DNA from: Clostridia bacterium UC5.1-2E3
GTDB lineage: Bacteria > Bacillota > Clostridia > Lachnospirales > Lachnospiraceae
Assembly (NCBI GenBank): GCA_001304875.1
Contig: BBZO01000006.1
Location: 1-64,000 of the forward strand
DNA: 64,000 bases
Reading direction: 5' to 3'
Each line of letters begins with the position of its first letter. Within the stretch, counting starts at the first letter, position 1. The notes under the pieces are model-generated. The model searched no databases. It had not been told where the DNA came from and was given only the letters and a program-made list of their open reading frames with translations. Positions 8,233 through 19,810 of this stretch are shown here, one piece after another. The position numbers were made by a program, and so were the translations under genes.

Positions 8233-10588
8233 ATGGAAACGCCGGAGAGAATGCCAGACGGGAAAGACAACAGAAAAGATTTGAGGATATCTGTCCGCAA
8301 CCTGGTGGAGTTCGTCCTGCGAAGCGGAGATCTGGACAACCGCCGCACCGCCGGGGCGAAGCGGGAGGCCATGCAGGCCGGGAGCCGCCTCCACCGGAAG
8401 ATCCAGCGGCGCATGGGCGCCGGCTACCGGGCGGAGGTGCCTTTAAAGCACCGGGTGAGCGAGGACGAGTTCACGCTCCTGGTGGAGGGGCGGGCCGACG
8501 GCATCATCGAGCGGGACGGCCAGGTGACCATCGACGAGATCAAGTGCGTCTACGCCGACGTGAACCGCTTTAAGGAGCCGGATCCGGTGCATATGGCCCA
8601 GGCCATGTGCTACGGCCATTTCTGCTGCGCGGACCGAGGCCTTCTGGAGGTGGGGGTGCAGGTCACCTACTGCAATATCGAGAGCGAGGAGATCCGGCGG
8701 TTTGAGTGCCTGAAGACGGCGGATGAGCTTGAACAGTGGTTTTCCGGCCTCATCCACGAGTACGTGAAATGGGCCCGCTACCTCTATGTGAACGGCCTGC
8801 GCCGGGATGAATCGCTTAAGGAGCTCCAGTTTCCCTTCCCCTACCGCGAGGGGCAGAGGGAGCTGGCGGTGTCGGTCTACCGCACCGTCAGCCGGGAGAA
8901 GGTGCTGTTCATCCAGGCGGCTACCGGCATCGGAAAGACCATGTCCACGCTGTTTCCCGCGGTCAAGGCCATGGGGGAGGGGCTGGCGGAGAAAGTGTTT
9001 TACCTGACGGCCAAGACCATCACCCGCTCCGTGGCCGAGGAGGCCTTCGCGATCCTGCGGGAGCGGGGGCTCTACATGCGGACCGTGACCATCACCTCCA
9101 AGGAAAAGCTCTGCGTGCTGGATAAACCGGAGTGCAATCCGGACGCCTGTCCGCGGGCGAAGGGGCATTTTGACCGGGTGAACGATGCGGTCTACGAGAT
9201 CATACACCGGGAGTCCGGCATCACCCGTGAGATAGTGCTCGCCTACGCGAAGGAACACAATGTCTGTCCCTTCGAGTTCTGTCTGGATATCTCCAACTGG
9301 GTGGACGGGATCATCTGCGATTACAATTACGTGTTTGACCCCAATGTGCGTCTTAAGCGGTATTTCGCTGAGGGGCAGACCGGAGATTATTTGTTCCTGG
9401 TGGATGAGGCCCATAATCTGGTTCCCCGGGCCAGGGAGATGTACAGCGCTGAGCTCATAAAGGAGGAGGTGCTGGAGGCCAGGCGTATCGTGAAGGAGCG
9501 TTCCCCGAGGCTTTCCCGGGCCCTGGAGCAGGTGAATAAACACCTTCTGGCGCTCAAGCGGGAGTGCGAGGATTTTCAGATTCTCCCCGACGTCAGCGTG
9601 CTGGCGCTGGGCCTCATGAAGGCCCTGGGGGAGATGGATAAATTTCTGGACGATCACCGGGAGTTCGAGGGCCGGGAGACGGTACTGGACTTCTACTTTT
9701 CCATGAGAAACTTCATGGACATCTATGAGCGGCTGGACGACCATTATAAAATCTACAGCCAGATGCTGCCCGACGGAAAATTCATGGTGCGTCTCTTCTG
9801 CGTGAATCCGGCGGCCAACCTAAAGCAGTGCATGGAGCAGGGGAGGAGCACCGTGTTTTTCTCCGCCACCATGCTGCCGGTCCGCTACTACCGGGAGCTT
9901 TTAAGCGGCAGCGAGGAGGACTATGCGGTCTATGTGGCGTCGCCGTTTCCGAGGGAGAACCGGGCCGTGTACGTGGCCTCCGACGTGAGCAGCCTCTACA
10001 GCCGCAGGAATGAGCGGGAGTACGACCGGGTCATCGCCTACATCCGGGCGGCCATGGGAGGCCCGGCGGGGGAATTACATGGTGTTCTTCCCCTCCTACC
10101 AGTACATGCGGGACGTGACGGACCGGCTGGAATCTCTGGGAGGCGGGATACACTACATGTGCCAGTCCTCGCGGATGACCGAGGCGGAGCGGGAGGAGTT
10201 TCTGGAGGAGTTTTCCAGGGAGCACGAGGAGTCCATGGCCGCCTTCTGCGTCATGGGCGGGCTGTTCTCCGAGGGCATCGATCTGACCGAGGAGAAGCTG
10301 ATCGGCGCCATCGTGGTGGGCACCGGGCTTCCGATGGTATGCACGGAGCAGACGATTTTAAAGGACTATTTCGAGGAGAAGGAGAGTCAGGGCTTTGACT
10401 TCGCCTACCGCTATCCGGGGATGAACAAGGTCATGCAGGCCGGAGGCCGTGTCATCCGCACCGCCGCGGACCGGGGGATCATCCTGCTTCTGGACGACCG
10501 TTTCCTCAGAAACGACTACCAGGCGCTGTTTCCCAGGGAGTGGCAGGACTACCAGGTGGTGAACGTGAGAAATGTGAGAGAAAAATAG
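8233..10588 (+). CDS. DinG/XPD-type helicase with N-terminal PD-(D/E)XK-like domain (one frameshift)
   Basis: The N-terminal third resembles a PD-(D/E)XK nuclease module (VEGRADG then TIDEIKC, about residues 85-110). It is followed by a superfamily 2 Rad3/XPD helicase with Walker A AATGIGKT (about residue 232), a cysteine cluster expected to hold an iron-sulfur centre (CVLDKPEC, DACP, CPFEFC), DEAH box FLVDEAHNLV, and motif VI region GRVIRTAADRG. The frame breaks near 10068 in a G run, here one G too many. It probably acts in DNA repair. It is not part of a CRISPR locus, since no cas genes are near. Confidence 0.88.
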
Positions 10589-10627
10589 AGGCCTTCTGGT
10601 CCCGGACCGGCCGGGAGGAAAGCCTCT
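10587..10627. terminator. Bidirectional terminator between convergent genes
   Basis: AGAGGC (10587-10592) pairs with GCCTCT (10622-10627), and inside it TCCCGG (10600-10605) pairs with CCGGGA (10611-10616). It overlaps the helicase stop codon and lies between the helicase and the reverse-strand LysR gene. Confidence 0.65.
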
Positions 10628-10640
10628 GATGTTCCATATT

Positions 10641-11515
10641 TTAAAGAATATCCATGAACTGCTTGGCCGCCTGGGAGATGGGAATGTTCTCGTTGTAGAC
10701 CACCACCATCTGCCGGGCGGGAAGCTTCTCCTCCAGATGGAGGATGAACAGGTTTTTCTCGCCTGCCGGCATACAGAAATCCGGCACGAAGGCGATGCCC
10801 AGGCCGATCTTTGCCAGGTCGATGAGCAGGTCGTTGCTGCTTAACTCGATCTCGGGCACCAGGTCCAGCTGGTGCTTCTGGAACAGGTTGTGCAGAAATT
10901 CGCTGGTGGTGCTTTTGCGGTCCAGCATGAGGATCGGGTAGTTTAAGAGCTCCTTCAGCGAGAGGATCTTATTCTGCAATGGGAAATACTCGGAGTTGGC
11001 GATGAACACGTCGTAGAAATCCCGGATGATGCGGATGTTCTGCGTGTTGGAGAGCCGGAGTTGGGGTAGTTGGTCACGATGAAATCCACCTGCCCGTTGT
11101 CTAAAAGCTTCGCGCACTCGATGGAGGTCTGGTTGGTCACCTTGATATGTACGTTGGGGTACATGCGGTGAAACTGCTTTAAATAGGGGATCAGGAAGTA
11201 GCGGCAGATGGTGTCGCTGGCCCCGATCCTGAGCTGGCCGCCGTTTAAGGTGTTGGCCTCCAAAAGCTGGCTCTCGCCCTTGCGGATCAGGTTCATGGCC
11301 GGCTCGATGTGTTTAAGTAAAATCTCTCCCTCCGGCGTCAGCTGCACCCGCTTGGTGCTCCGGATAAAGAGCGTCTGGTTGAGTTTCTTCTCCAGCACTT
11401 TGATGGACTGGCTCACGGCGGACTGGGAGATGAAGAGCTGTTTGGAGGCCTCCGAGAAGCTGAGCGTCGATGCCACATGGTAGAAAACTTTATATAATTC
11501 GTAGTTGATGTCCAT
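10641..11515 (-). CDS. LysR-family transcriptional regulator (one frameshift)
   Basis: The N terminus is a typical LysR winged helix (LSFSEASKQLFISQSAVSQS). The C-terminal effector domain continues in another frame after about 11058, where GGG reads as GG (NYPNSG then LSNTQN). About 291 residues in all, the usual length. It is divergent from the sigma-like gene at 11635, with 119 bp between the two starts. The effector is unknown. Confidence 0.88.
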
Positions 11516-11634
11516 TATTAGTCCTCCTTATAACAAGCCCATTCTAGCATAAGCAGATTCATTTTGCAAATGGTATATTTACTAAATAAAAATACGTGTG
11601 ATAAAATGATGAAAAACGAAAAGGAGAGAGCGGA

Positions 11635-12147
11635 ATGCACGACGATTATTTTCAGATATATTTAGAAGAGCTGGAGGCGGTTCTTCCCTTCGGCGAAGGC
11701 GAGGAGGAGGAGATTCTGCGCCTCGCCTCCCTGCGGGACGAACAGGCGAGGAGCCGCCTCATAGAAGGCAAGCTTAAGACGGCCCTCACCTGGGCCAGGG
11801 AGTACGAGGGGAAGGGGCTTCCCGCCGCAGACCTGGTACAGGAGGCCAATATGGCGCTGATTCTCTGCGCCCAGGCGTACGAGGGGGGCGATTTCGATGC
11901 CCTCCTGCGGGAGGCGGTCATCCGCCGCATCGAAGAGGCCATCGAGGTCCAGAGGGCGGAGCACGCCGTGGAGGAGGAGATGGCGGCCCGCGTCAACGTC
12001 TTAAAGGACATTTCCCAGATGATGGCCGAGGAGCTGGGCCGGGAGGCCACGGTGGAGGAGCTGGCCGCGAAGATGAAGATGACTGAGGAGGAGATCAAGG
12101 ATATCATGAAGCTGACCCTGGACGCCCTCTCGGTTTCCGGAGAATAA
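11635..12147 (+). CDS. Sigma-70-like small protein
   Basis: This 170-residue protein resembles sigma factor region 2 (DLVQEANMALILCAQAYEG recalls the DLIQEG...A...F core) and region 3 (EELGREATVEELAAKMKMT). It lacks an obvious region 4 for -35 recognition, so it may be a degenerate sigma-like protein. It overlaps nothing and is followed 4 bp later by the phosphatase gene, suggesting one transcript. The ribosome site AAGGAGAG precedes the ATG. Confidence 0.6.
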   Translation: MHDDYFQIYLEELEAVLPFGEGEEEEILRLASLRDEQARSRLIEGKLKTALTWAREYEGKGLPAADLVQEANMALILCAQAYEGGDFDALLREAVIRRIEEAIEVQRAEHAVEEEMAARVNVLKDISQMMAEELGREATVEELAAKMKMTEEEIKDIMKLTLDALSVSGE

Positions 12148-12151
12148 GAGG

Positions 12152-12760
12152 ATGAAGATATACATGATTCGGCACGGCCAGACCGACTGGAACCTGGCCG
12201 GAAAGATACAGGGAAAGACCGACGTGCCGCTCAACGAAGAGGGCCGCGCCCAGGCCCGTTTTCTGGCAGAAGCCATGAAGAGCCGCCCGGCGGCGAAGGT
12301 GTTTACAAGCCCCTTAAAGCGGGCCAGGGAGACCGCCCAGGCCGTGGCGGAGGCGCTGGAGGCCCCGCTTCTTCTGGTGCCGGAGTTTGAGGAGGTGGAC
12401 TTCGGCCTGTGGGAGGGGCTCACCTGGCAGCAGATCGGGGAGAGGTACCCAAAGGAGTACGCAGGCTGGAGACGTGAGCCGGTGGAGCATCCGCCGGTGG
12501 GCGGCGAGGGCCGGGAGAGCGCGTCCCTGCGCGCTAAAAGGGGACTGGAGATTCTATTTGAGAAGTCCGGGGGAGAGGACGCGGCTCTGGTGGCCCACGG
12601 GGCCATCCTGGCCTATATCCGGGACGCGCTGTTCGAGAACCAGGAAAAGCCCCCGGAGCAGATCGTAAAAAACGCCAGCATCACCACCATTGAGTACGAC
12701 ACGGCGGAGAAACGCGCCAAGATTTTGGAAACCAACGTGACAAACCACTTAAATGACTGA
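12152..12760 (+). CDS. Histidine phosphatase (phosphoglycerate mutase superfamily)
   Basis: This intact protein of 202 residues has the RHG signature MIRHGQTDWNLAGKIQGKTD at its start, a SPLKRARETAQ segment, and the second catalytic histidine in LVAHGAILAY. It belongs to the histidine phosphatase superfamily (cobC/gpmB-like). The substrate cannot be told from sequence, and no cobalamin genes are nearby. It lies 4 bp after the sigma-like gene. Confidence 0.9.
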   Translation: MKIYMIRHGQTDWNLAGKIQGKTDVPLNEEGRAQARFLAEAMKSRPAAKVFTSPLKRARETAQAVAEALEAPLLLVPEFEEVDFGLWEGLTWQQIGERYPKEYAGWRREPVEHPPVGGEGRESASLRAKRGLEILFEKSGGEDAALVAHGAILAYIRDALFENQEKPPEQIVKNASITTIEYDTAEKRAKILETNVTNHLND

Positions 12761-12778
12761 ATATTCCGTGAATGATCG

Positions 12779-12807
12779 TTGATTTTGCTTCGTATTTATA
12801 TTATAAT
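12779..12807 (+). promoter_or_regulatory. Promoter of the phosphofructokinase pair
   Basis: TTGATT (12779-12784), 17-bp spacer, TATAAT (12802-12807), 32 bp before the first pfk start codon. A strong housekeeping-type promoter by sequence. Confidence 0.75.
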
Positions 12808-12838
12808 TGAGTACAAAGTGAAAGAGGAGGTATTTTTT

Positions 12839-14078
12839 ATGGTTGGAAATGTGATCGTTGGTCAGTCGGGAGGCCCCACGGCTGTTATCAATTCCAGTCT
12901 GGCGGGGGTGTATAAGACTGCCATAGACAGGGGAGCTCCGAAGGTGTACGGCATGCTGTTCGGCATCCAGGGATTCTTAGATGAGCAGTACATCGATCTC
13001 TCCGACTACATAAAGAACGATCTGGACATCGAGATCTTAAAGAGGACGCCGTCGGCCTTTCTCGGCACCTGCCGCTACAAGCTGCCGGCCATCCACGAGA
13101 ACCAGGAGATCTACGTGAAGATTTTCGAGATCCTCAACAAGCTGAACGTGGAGTGCTTCATCTACATCGGCGGAAACGATTCCATGGACACGATCAAGAA
13201 GCTGTCCGATTACGCCATCTTGACGGGACAGACCCAGAAATTCGTGGGCGTGCCGAAGACCATCGACAACGATCTGGCTCTGACGGACCACACGCCGGGC
13301 TATGGGAGCGCGGCCAAGTACATCGCCACCTCCACCAAGGAGGCATCCGCGATGGGCTTGGATTCTCTTATAAGAAGAAACTGGTCACGATCATCGAGAT
13401 CATGGGCCGCAACGCCGGCTGGCTGACCGGCGCCTCCGCGCTGGCCAAGGGCGAGGACTGCAGCGGTCCCGATATGATTTTCCTGCCGGAGCTTCCCTTC
13501 GACGTTCCGGATTTCGTGAATAAGGTGAGAAACCTCCTGGAGAAGCAGGACACCGTGGTGGTGGCCATCTCCGAGGGCATCAAGCTGGCCGATGGCCGCT
13601 ATGTCAGCGAGCAGTCGGGAAATGCGGACTACGTGGACGCATTTGGGCACAAACAGCTCACCGGCTCCGCCAACTATCTGGCCAACGTGATAAGCGCCGA
13701 GATCGGCTGCAAGACCAGGGCCGTGGAGTTCAGCACGCTGCAGAGAAGCGCGTCCCATCTGGCCTCCCGCGTGGACATCAACGAGGCGTTCATGGTGGGC
13801 GGCGCGGCCGTGAAGGCGGCGGACGAGGGCGACAGCGGCAAGATGGTGGTCATCGACCGCGTCTCCGACGACCCTTACCAGAGTGCGACGGCATTTACGA
13901 CGTTCACAAGATCGCCAACGGCGAGAAGCTGGTTCCGAGAGAGTGGATCACCAAGGATGGAACCTACGTGACGCAGGAATTTATCGATTACGTGCGGCCG
14001 CTGATCCAGGGTGACTACCCGTCCGTCATGGTGGGCGGTATCCCGAGACATCTGGTGCACGACAGGACCCGCAAATAG
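12839..14078 (+). CDS. Phosphofructokinase, pyrophosphate-type, copy 1 (two frameshifts)
   Basis: The enzyme phosphorylates fructose 6-phosphate in glycolysis. The phosphate-donor loops read GGNDSMDT and PKTIDNDL. Asp after GGN and Lys before TIDND are the residues that mark pyrophosphate-dependent rather than ATP-dependent enzymes. The N terminus VGQSGGPTAVINSSL and MGRNAGWLTG are also typical. About 413 residues. Frames break near 13345 and near 13885; the protein ends at 14076-14078. The ribosome site GAGGAGG precedes ATG 12839. A very similar second copy follows 53 bp later. Confidence 0.92.
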
Positions 14079-14131
14079 ACAGTCCGGCTAGGAGATATTG
14101 AGGAAGAATATCATCCAGGAGGGGAAAAGAA

Positions 14132-15381
14132 ATGGCAACAACTAAGGGCAACGTGATCGTTGGCCAGTCGGGAGGACCCACGGCGGTCATCAACTCCAGT
14201 CTGGCGGGGGTTTACAAGACGGCGAAGGACCGGGGAGCGAAGAAAATTTACGGGATGCTCCACGGCATCCAGGGACTTTTGGAGGAGCGGTATGTGGATC
14301 TGTCGAAGCACATCACCAGCGATCTGGATATCGAGCTTTTAAAGAGGACGCCCTCATCCTATCTGGGCTCCTGCCGCTATAAGCTTCCGGAGATCAAGGA
14401 AAATACAGAGATCTACGACAAGATTTTCGGGATTCTCGATAAGCTGGAGATCGAGTATTTCTTCTACATCGGAGGAAACGACTCCATGGACACCATCAAG
14501 AAGCTTTCCGACTACGCGATTTTAAACGGCAGCAAAATCCGCTTCATGGGCGTGCCGAAGACCATCGACAACGATCTGGCCGGCACGGACCACACGCCGG
14601 GCTTTGGGAGCGCGGCCAAGTACATCGGCTCCATCACCAAGGAGGTCATCCGCGACGGCCTGGTATATGACCAGCAGAGCGTGACGATCCTGGAGATCAT
14701 GGGCCGCAACGCCGGCTGGCTCACGGGAGCCGCGGCGCTGGCCAAGTGCGAGGACTGCGAGGGGCCGGACATGATCTTCCTGCCGGAGATCACCTTCGAC
14801 GTGGACGAGTTCATGCGCAAGGTGGCCGACCTGCACAAGAAAAAGAAATCCGTGGTGGTGGCCGTCTCCGAGGGCGTCAGGGTGGCGGATGGGCGCTACG
14901 TCTGCGAGCTGACCGACGGCATCGACTACGTGGACGCGTTCGGACACAGGCAGCTGACCGGAACCGCCAGATATCTGGCGGAGAAGATTTCCAGGGAGGT
15001 GCCCGGCTGCAAGACCAGGGCCATCGAGTTCAACTCCCTGCAGCGCTGCGCGTCCCACATCGTGTCCCGCGTGGACATCACCGAGGCCTACCAGGTGGGA
15101 GCTCCGCCGTGAAGGCGGCCTTCGAGGGCGAGACCGGGAAGATGATCATTTTAAAGAGATTGTTTGACGATCCCTACATCTGCATCACCGATCTCTACGA
15201 CGTGCACAAGGTGGCCAACGTGGAGAAGAAGGTGCCGAGAGAGTGGATCAACGAGACCGGCGACTACGTGACGCAGGAGTTCGTAAACTACGTGAAGCCG
15301 CTGATCCAGGCGGAGCTGACGCCGATGATGACCGACGGTCTTCCCAGACATCTGTACTACACGGAGAAAGAGAATAAATAA
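14132..15381 (+). CDS. Phosphofructokinase, pyrophosphate-type, copy 2 (one frameshift)
   Basis: This is a close paralogue of the preceding gene, alike over its full length (VGQSGGPTAVINSSLAGVYK is identical). It has the same donor-loop residues, GGNDSMDT and PKTIDNDL, pointing to pyrophosphate as donor. The frame breaks near 15105, where AA reads as A, and continues to the TAA at 15379-15381. The copies differ most near the substrate-proximal and C-terminal segments. The ribosome site AGGAGGGG precedes the ATG. Both are probably read from the promoter at 12779. Confidence 0.92.
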
Positions 15382-15393
15382 GTAAAATGCGGG

Positions 15394-15435
15394 ATTGCCC
15401 GGAGGACGTGTGTGCGCGTGTTCCGGGCAATTTGT
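15394..15435 (+). terminator. Terminator after the phosphofructokinase pair
   Basis: ATTGCCCGGA (15394-15403) pairs with TCCGGGCAAT (15422-15431), followed by TTGTCT. The tail is short on T, so efficiency is uncertain. Confidence 0.65.
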
Positions 15436-15597
15436 CTGCGGGACGGTTCCATCCGCAGAGCGAGGAGGCGGCGCGGCCATGAATATTAGGTAGAGTAATA
15501 TAAAAGATAAGATATATTAATTTTACTTATTGAATCGCACTGTGGTATGATTAGAGCAGGAAATGAGTGTAGACTGCATCCAGTTTAGGAGGTACTT

Positions 15598-18500
15598 ATG
15601 AGCGTAAGACGAGTGTATGTTGAGAAGAAACCGGATTTTGCCGTGGCGGCCAAGGATCTGGCGGAGGAGATTAAGAGCTATTTAAGCATCGATTCCGTGG
15701 ACAAGGTGCGCGTGCTGATCCGCTACGACGTGGAAAATGTGTCCGATGTCACCTACCATGCGTCCCTGGGCACGATTTTCTCCGAGCCGCCGGTGGATTT
15801 TTTATATGAGGAGGACTTCCCCAGAGAGGAAGGAGACCGGGTGTTCTCCGTGGAGTACCTGCCCGGCCAGTACGACCAGAGGCCGATTCCGCCGAGCAGT
15901 GCGTGAAGCTGCTCAATGAGGACGAGGAGCCGGTGATCCGCACCGCCACCACCTACGTCTTAAGCGGCAGCCTGGACGAGGAGCAGTTTGCCCGCATCAA
16001 GGCGTTCTGCATCAACCCGGTGGACTCCCGCGAGGCGGCCGGAAAGAAGCCGGAGACTCTGATCACCGTGTTTGAGCAGCCGGAGGACGTGAAGATCTTC
16101 GACGGCTTCACCGCTTACGGGACGGAGGAGCTGAAAAAGCTCTACGATTCCTTAAACCTGGCCATGACCTTCAAGGATTTTGAGCATATCCAGAATTACT
16201 ATAAGGGCGAGGAGAAGCGCGATCCGTCCATGACGGAGATCCGCGTGCTGGACACCTACTGGTCCGACCACTGCCGCCACACCACGTTCCAGACCGAGCT
16301 CAAGGATGTGACCTTCACCGACGGCGATTACAAGGAGCCCATGGTGAAGACCTACGAGCAGTATCTGGCCGACCGCGAGGACGTGTTTAAGGGCAGAAGC
16401 GACAAGTTCGTGTGTCTGATGGATTTAGCCCTCATGGCCATGAGAAAGCTGAGAAAAGAAGGAAAACTCAAGGACATGGAGGTGTCCGAGGAGATCAACG
16501 CCTGCAGCATCGTGGTTCCCGTGGTGGTGGACGGCGTGGAGGAGGAGTGGCTCGTGAACTTCAAGAACGAGACTCACAACCATCCCACCGAGATCGAGCC
16601 TTCGGCGGCGCGGCCACCTGCCTGGGCGGAGCCATCCGCGACCCGCTGTCCGGGCGCACCTACGTGTACCAGGCCATGCGCGTCACCGGCGCGGCGGATC
16701 CCACGAGACCGCTTGACGAGACATTGAAGGGCAAGCTTCCCCAGCGCCAGATCGTCACCGAGGCAGCCAGAGGTTACAGCTCCTACGGCAACCAGATCGG
16801 CCTGGCCACCGGATACGTGAAGGAGATCTATCACCCGGACTACGTGGCCAAGAGAATGGAGATCGGCGCCGTCATGGGCGCGGCTCCCAGGAGAAACGTG
16901 ATCCGTGAGACCTCCGATCCCGGCGATATCATCATTCTGCTGGGCGGACGCACCGGCCGCGACGGCTGCGGCGGAGCCACCGGCTCCTCCAAGGTGCACA
17001 CCGAGGCCTCCATCGAGACCTGCGGCGCCGAGGTGCAGAAGGGAAATGCTCCCACCGAGAGAAAGATCCAGAGGCTGTTCCGCCGCGCGGAGGTCAGCCG
17101 TTTAATTAAGAAGTGCAACGATTTCGGAGCCGGCGGTGTGTCCGTGGCCATCGGCGAGCTGGCCTCAGGCCTTCAGATCGATTTAGACAAGGTTCCGAAG
17201 AAATACGCCGGCCTGGACGGCACGGAGATCGCCATCTCCGAATCCCAGGAGAGAATGGCCGTGGTGGTCGATAAAAAGGACGTGGAGGCCATGTTAGCCT
17301 ACGCCGCCGAGGAGAACTTAGAGGCGATCCCCGTGGCCGAGGTGACCGCAGAGCCCAGACTCCGCATGAACTGGAGAGGCAGGACCATCGTGGACATCAG
17401 CCGCGCGTTCCTGGACACCAACGGCGCGCACCAGGAGGCCAGCGTGGTCGTGGAGGTTCCGAACCGTGAGGGAACCCTGTTCGAGCGCAGGGAAGTGGGG
17501 GATGTCCGTGCAAAATGGCTTGAGACGCTTTCCGACTTAAACGTGTGCTCCCAGAAGGGCCTGGTGGAAATGTTCGACTCCACCGTCGGCGCCGGTTCCG
17601 TGTACCTGCTACGGCGGTACCTACCAGCTCACCGAGACACAGGCCATGATCGGCAAGCTGCCGCTCCTCGAGGGAAAGACTGACACCGTGACCATGATGA
17701 GCTACGGCTTCGACCCGTATCTGTCCAGCTGGAGCCCCTACCACGGCGCCATCTACGCAGTGCTCTCCTCCGTGGCGAAGATCGTGGCAAACGGCGGAGA
17801 CTATAAGAAGATCCGCTTCACCTTCCAGGAGTATTTCCGCAGGATGACCGAGGATCCCACCCGCTGGAGCCAGCCGTTCTCCGCACTCCTCGGCGCCTAC
17901 AGCGCACAGATGGGCTTCGGGCTTCCGTCCATCGGAGGAAAGGACAGCATGTCCGGCACCTTCAACGACATCGACGTGCCGCCGACGCTGGTATCCTTCG
18001 CCGTGGACATTTCCGATAAGCAGCATGTGCTGACGCCGGAGTTCAAGAGACCGGGCAGCAAGATTGTGGTATTTAACATCGAGAAAGACCAGTATGACCT
18101 GCCTGTATACAGCCAGGTGATGGACGGGTATGAGAAATTATATAAGGACATGGAGGACGGAACGATCATTTCCGCCTACGCCGTGGAAGGCCATGGACTG
18201 GCCGAGGCCGTGGGCAAGATGGCTTTCGGAAACAAGCTGGGCGTGAAGATCGAGCACAATGTGGATCCCCGCGACTTCTTCGCACCGGCTGGGGCAATAT
18301 CGTCTGCGAGGTTCCCGACGGCAAGGTGGGCGAGCTCTCCATCACCTACACCGTGATCGGCGAGGTGACCGGCACCGGAGCGCTGGAGTACGGGAATGTG
18401 AGCATCCCGCTGGACGAGGCCCTGTCCGCCTGGAACAGGCCGCTGGAGGACGTGTTCCCCACCGAGACCGGCGTGGAGAAGAAATCCCTGGATATCCCGG

Positions 18501-19338
18501 CCTACAGCACCGACAAGGTCTACATCTGCAAGAATAAAGTGGCGAAGCTCACGTGTTCATTCCCGTGTTCCCCGGCAACAACTGTGAGTTCGACTGCCAG
18601 ATGGCCTTCGAGCGCGCGGCGCGAGGTGAAGCAGAGAGTGTTTAAGAACCTGACGGCCTCCGACATCCGTGAGTCCGTGGAGATGTTCAGGGAGGAAATC
18701 AGAAAGTCCCAGATCATCATGTTCCCCGGCGGCTTCTCCGCCGGCGACGAGCCCGACGGCTCCGCCAAGTTTATCGCCGCCGTGTTCCGCAACGCGGTGT
18801 TAAAGGAGGAGACCGAGAAGCTCTTAAATGAGAGGGACGGACTGGTGATCGGTATCTGCAACGGTTTCCAGGCGCTTATCAAGCTGGGCCTGGTGCCGGA
18901 GGGCAGGATCGTGGAGCTGACAGACAGCTCACCGACCCTGACCACCAACATCATCGGCCGCCACATTTCCAAGATGGGTTACATCAAGGTGGTGTCCAAC
19001 CAGTCCCCGTGGCTCAGGAAGGCCGCTCTGGGCGGCGTGTACGCCAACCCCTTATCCCACGGCGAGGGCCGCTTCGTGGCGAACGCCCAGTGGATTGAGA
19101 AGTTACAGGCAAACGGCCAGATTGCCACCCAGTATGTGGACAATTTCGGCAGCGCATCCACCGACGAATACTGGAACCCCAACGGCTCCTACATGGCCAT
19201 CGAGGGAATCACCAGCCCGACGGGCGTGTGCTGGGCAAGATGGCGCACTCCGAGAGAATCGGAGACGGCGTGGCCGTCAACATCCCGGTGGAGCAGGATA
19301 TGAAGATCTTCGAGTCCGGCGTGGAGTATTTTAAATAG
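15598..19338 (+). CDS. purL: PurL, phosphoribosylformylglycinamidine synthase, single-chain type (many frameshifts)
   Basis: This enzyme makes FGAM from FGAR, glutamine and ATP in purine synthesis. The ~1,247-codon span is the long, single-chain form: an N-terminal domain, an AIR-synthase-like half (VLDTYWSDHCRHTTF; FKNETHNHPTEIEP), a second half (SYGFDPYLSSWSPYHGA; SIGGKDSMSGTF), and a C-terminal glutamine amidotransferase (IPVFPGNNCEFD, MFPGGFSAGDE, GICNGFQ with the catalytic Cys, LSHGEGRF). Frames break near 15883, 16600, 17610, 18290, 18548, 18595 and 19220, each fitting loss of one or two bases in a run. The ribosome site AGGAGG precedes the start. Confidence 0.95.
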
Positions 19339-19807
19339 AAGAACAGAATACGACGACCAGCTCCGGCGTGGTCAAGGCAGGAATGCTCCTTGTGGATGCC
19401 TTGTAATCCACAAAGAGCATTTTGCCGTTTAAGGCCCCCGGATAGTCCAGGCCGTTGGGCAGGATCACCTCGGTGTCGGCGGCGATCTGGAGCCGCAGGC
19501 TTCCCTTCGAGTTGATCAGCCGGTCGCCGTAGGTGTCCAGGTCATAGCTGTGGCCCTCCTCCGGCTTTACGAGGAGCACCGGGCTGTACTGGGGCGGATA
19601 GATCAGGGGAGCGGGGGCGCTTGAATCGCAGTAGGCCAGGACCGGATCGCCCACCTGCAGATTTTCCATGTCCACCACGTAGGTGGAGCTGTCAATGATC
19701 AGGTTGACCGGGCCGCCGCCGGTGTCCGTGACGCTCATGATAAGGGAGCAGTCACCGTGCGATTCGATGCGCCGGATGGTGCCGGATATGGTGAAAAAGG
19801 ATTGCAT
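19331..19807 (-). CDS. Hypothetical beta-rich protein
   Basis: This intact 158-residue protein starts MQSFFTISGTIRRIESHG and is rich in predicted beta strands. A segment reading LNGKMLFVDYKASTRSIPA resembles the kind of short barrel fold seen in OB-like proteins, but I do not recognise a family. It overlaps the 3' end of purL on the other strand by 8 bp. Its ribosome site GGAGG is buried in the 3' arm of a long hairpin (19811-19857). Confidence 0.65.
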   Translation of the reverse strand: MQSFFTISGTIRRIESHGDCSLIMSVTDTGGGPVNLIIDSSTYVVDMENLQVGDPVLAYCDSSAPAPLIYPPQYSPVLLVKPEEGHSYDLDTYGDRLINSKGSLRLQIAADTEVILPNGLDYPGALNGKMLFVDYKASTRSIPALTTPELVVVFCSSI

Positions 19808-19810
19808 AAA

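Noticed and set aside
8233-8900. Cas4-like nuclease domain as part of a CRISPR system
   Set aside because: The domain is fused to a DinG-type helicase and no other cas gene or repeat array exists in the window.
8443-9744. 433-residue open frame on the minus strand
   Set aside because: It is the shadow of the helicase gene in GC-rich sequence. Its translation shows no domain and is rich in His/Leu/Pro shadow patterns.
15480-15597. Purine riboswitch before purL
   Set aside because: I found no three-way-junction pattern with the conserved loop bases in this AT-rich stretch.
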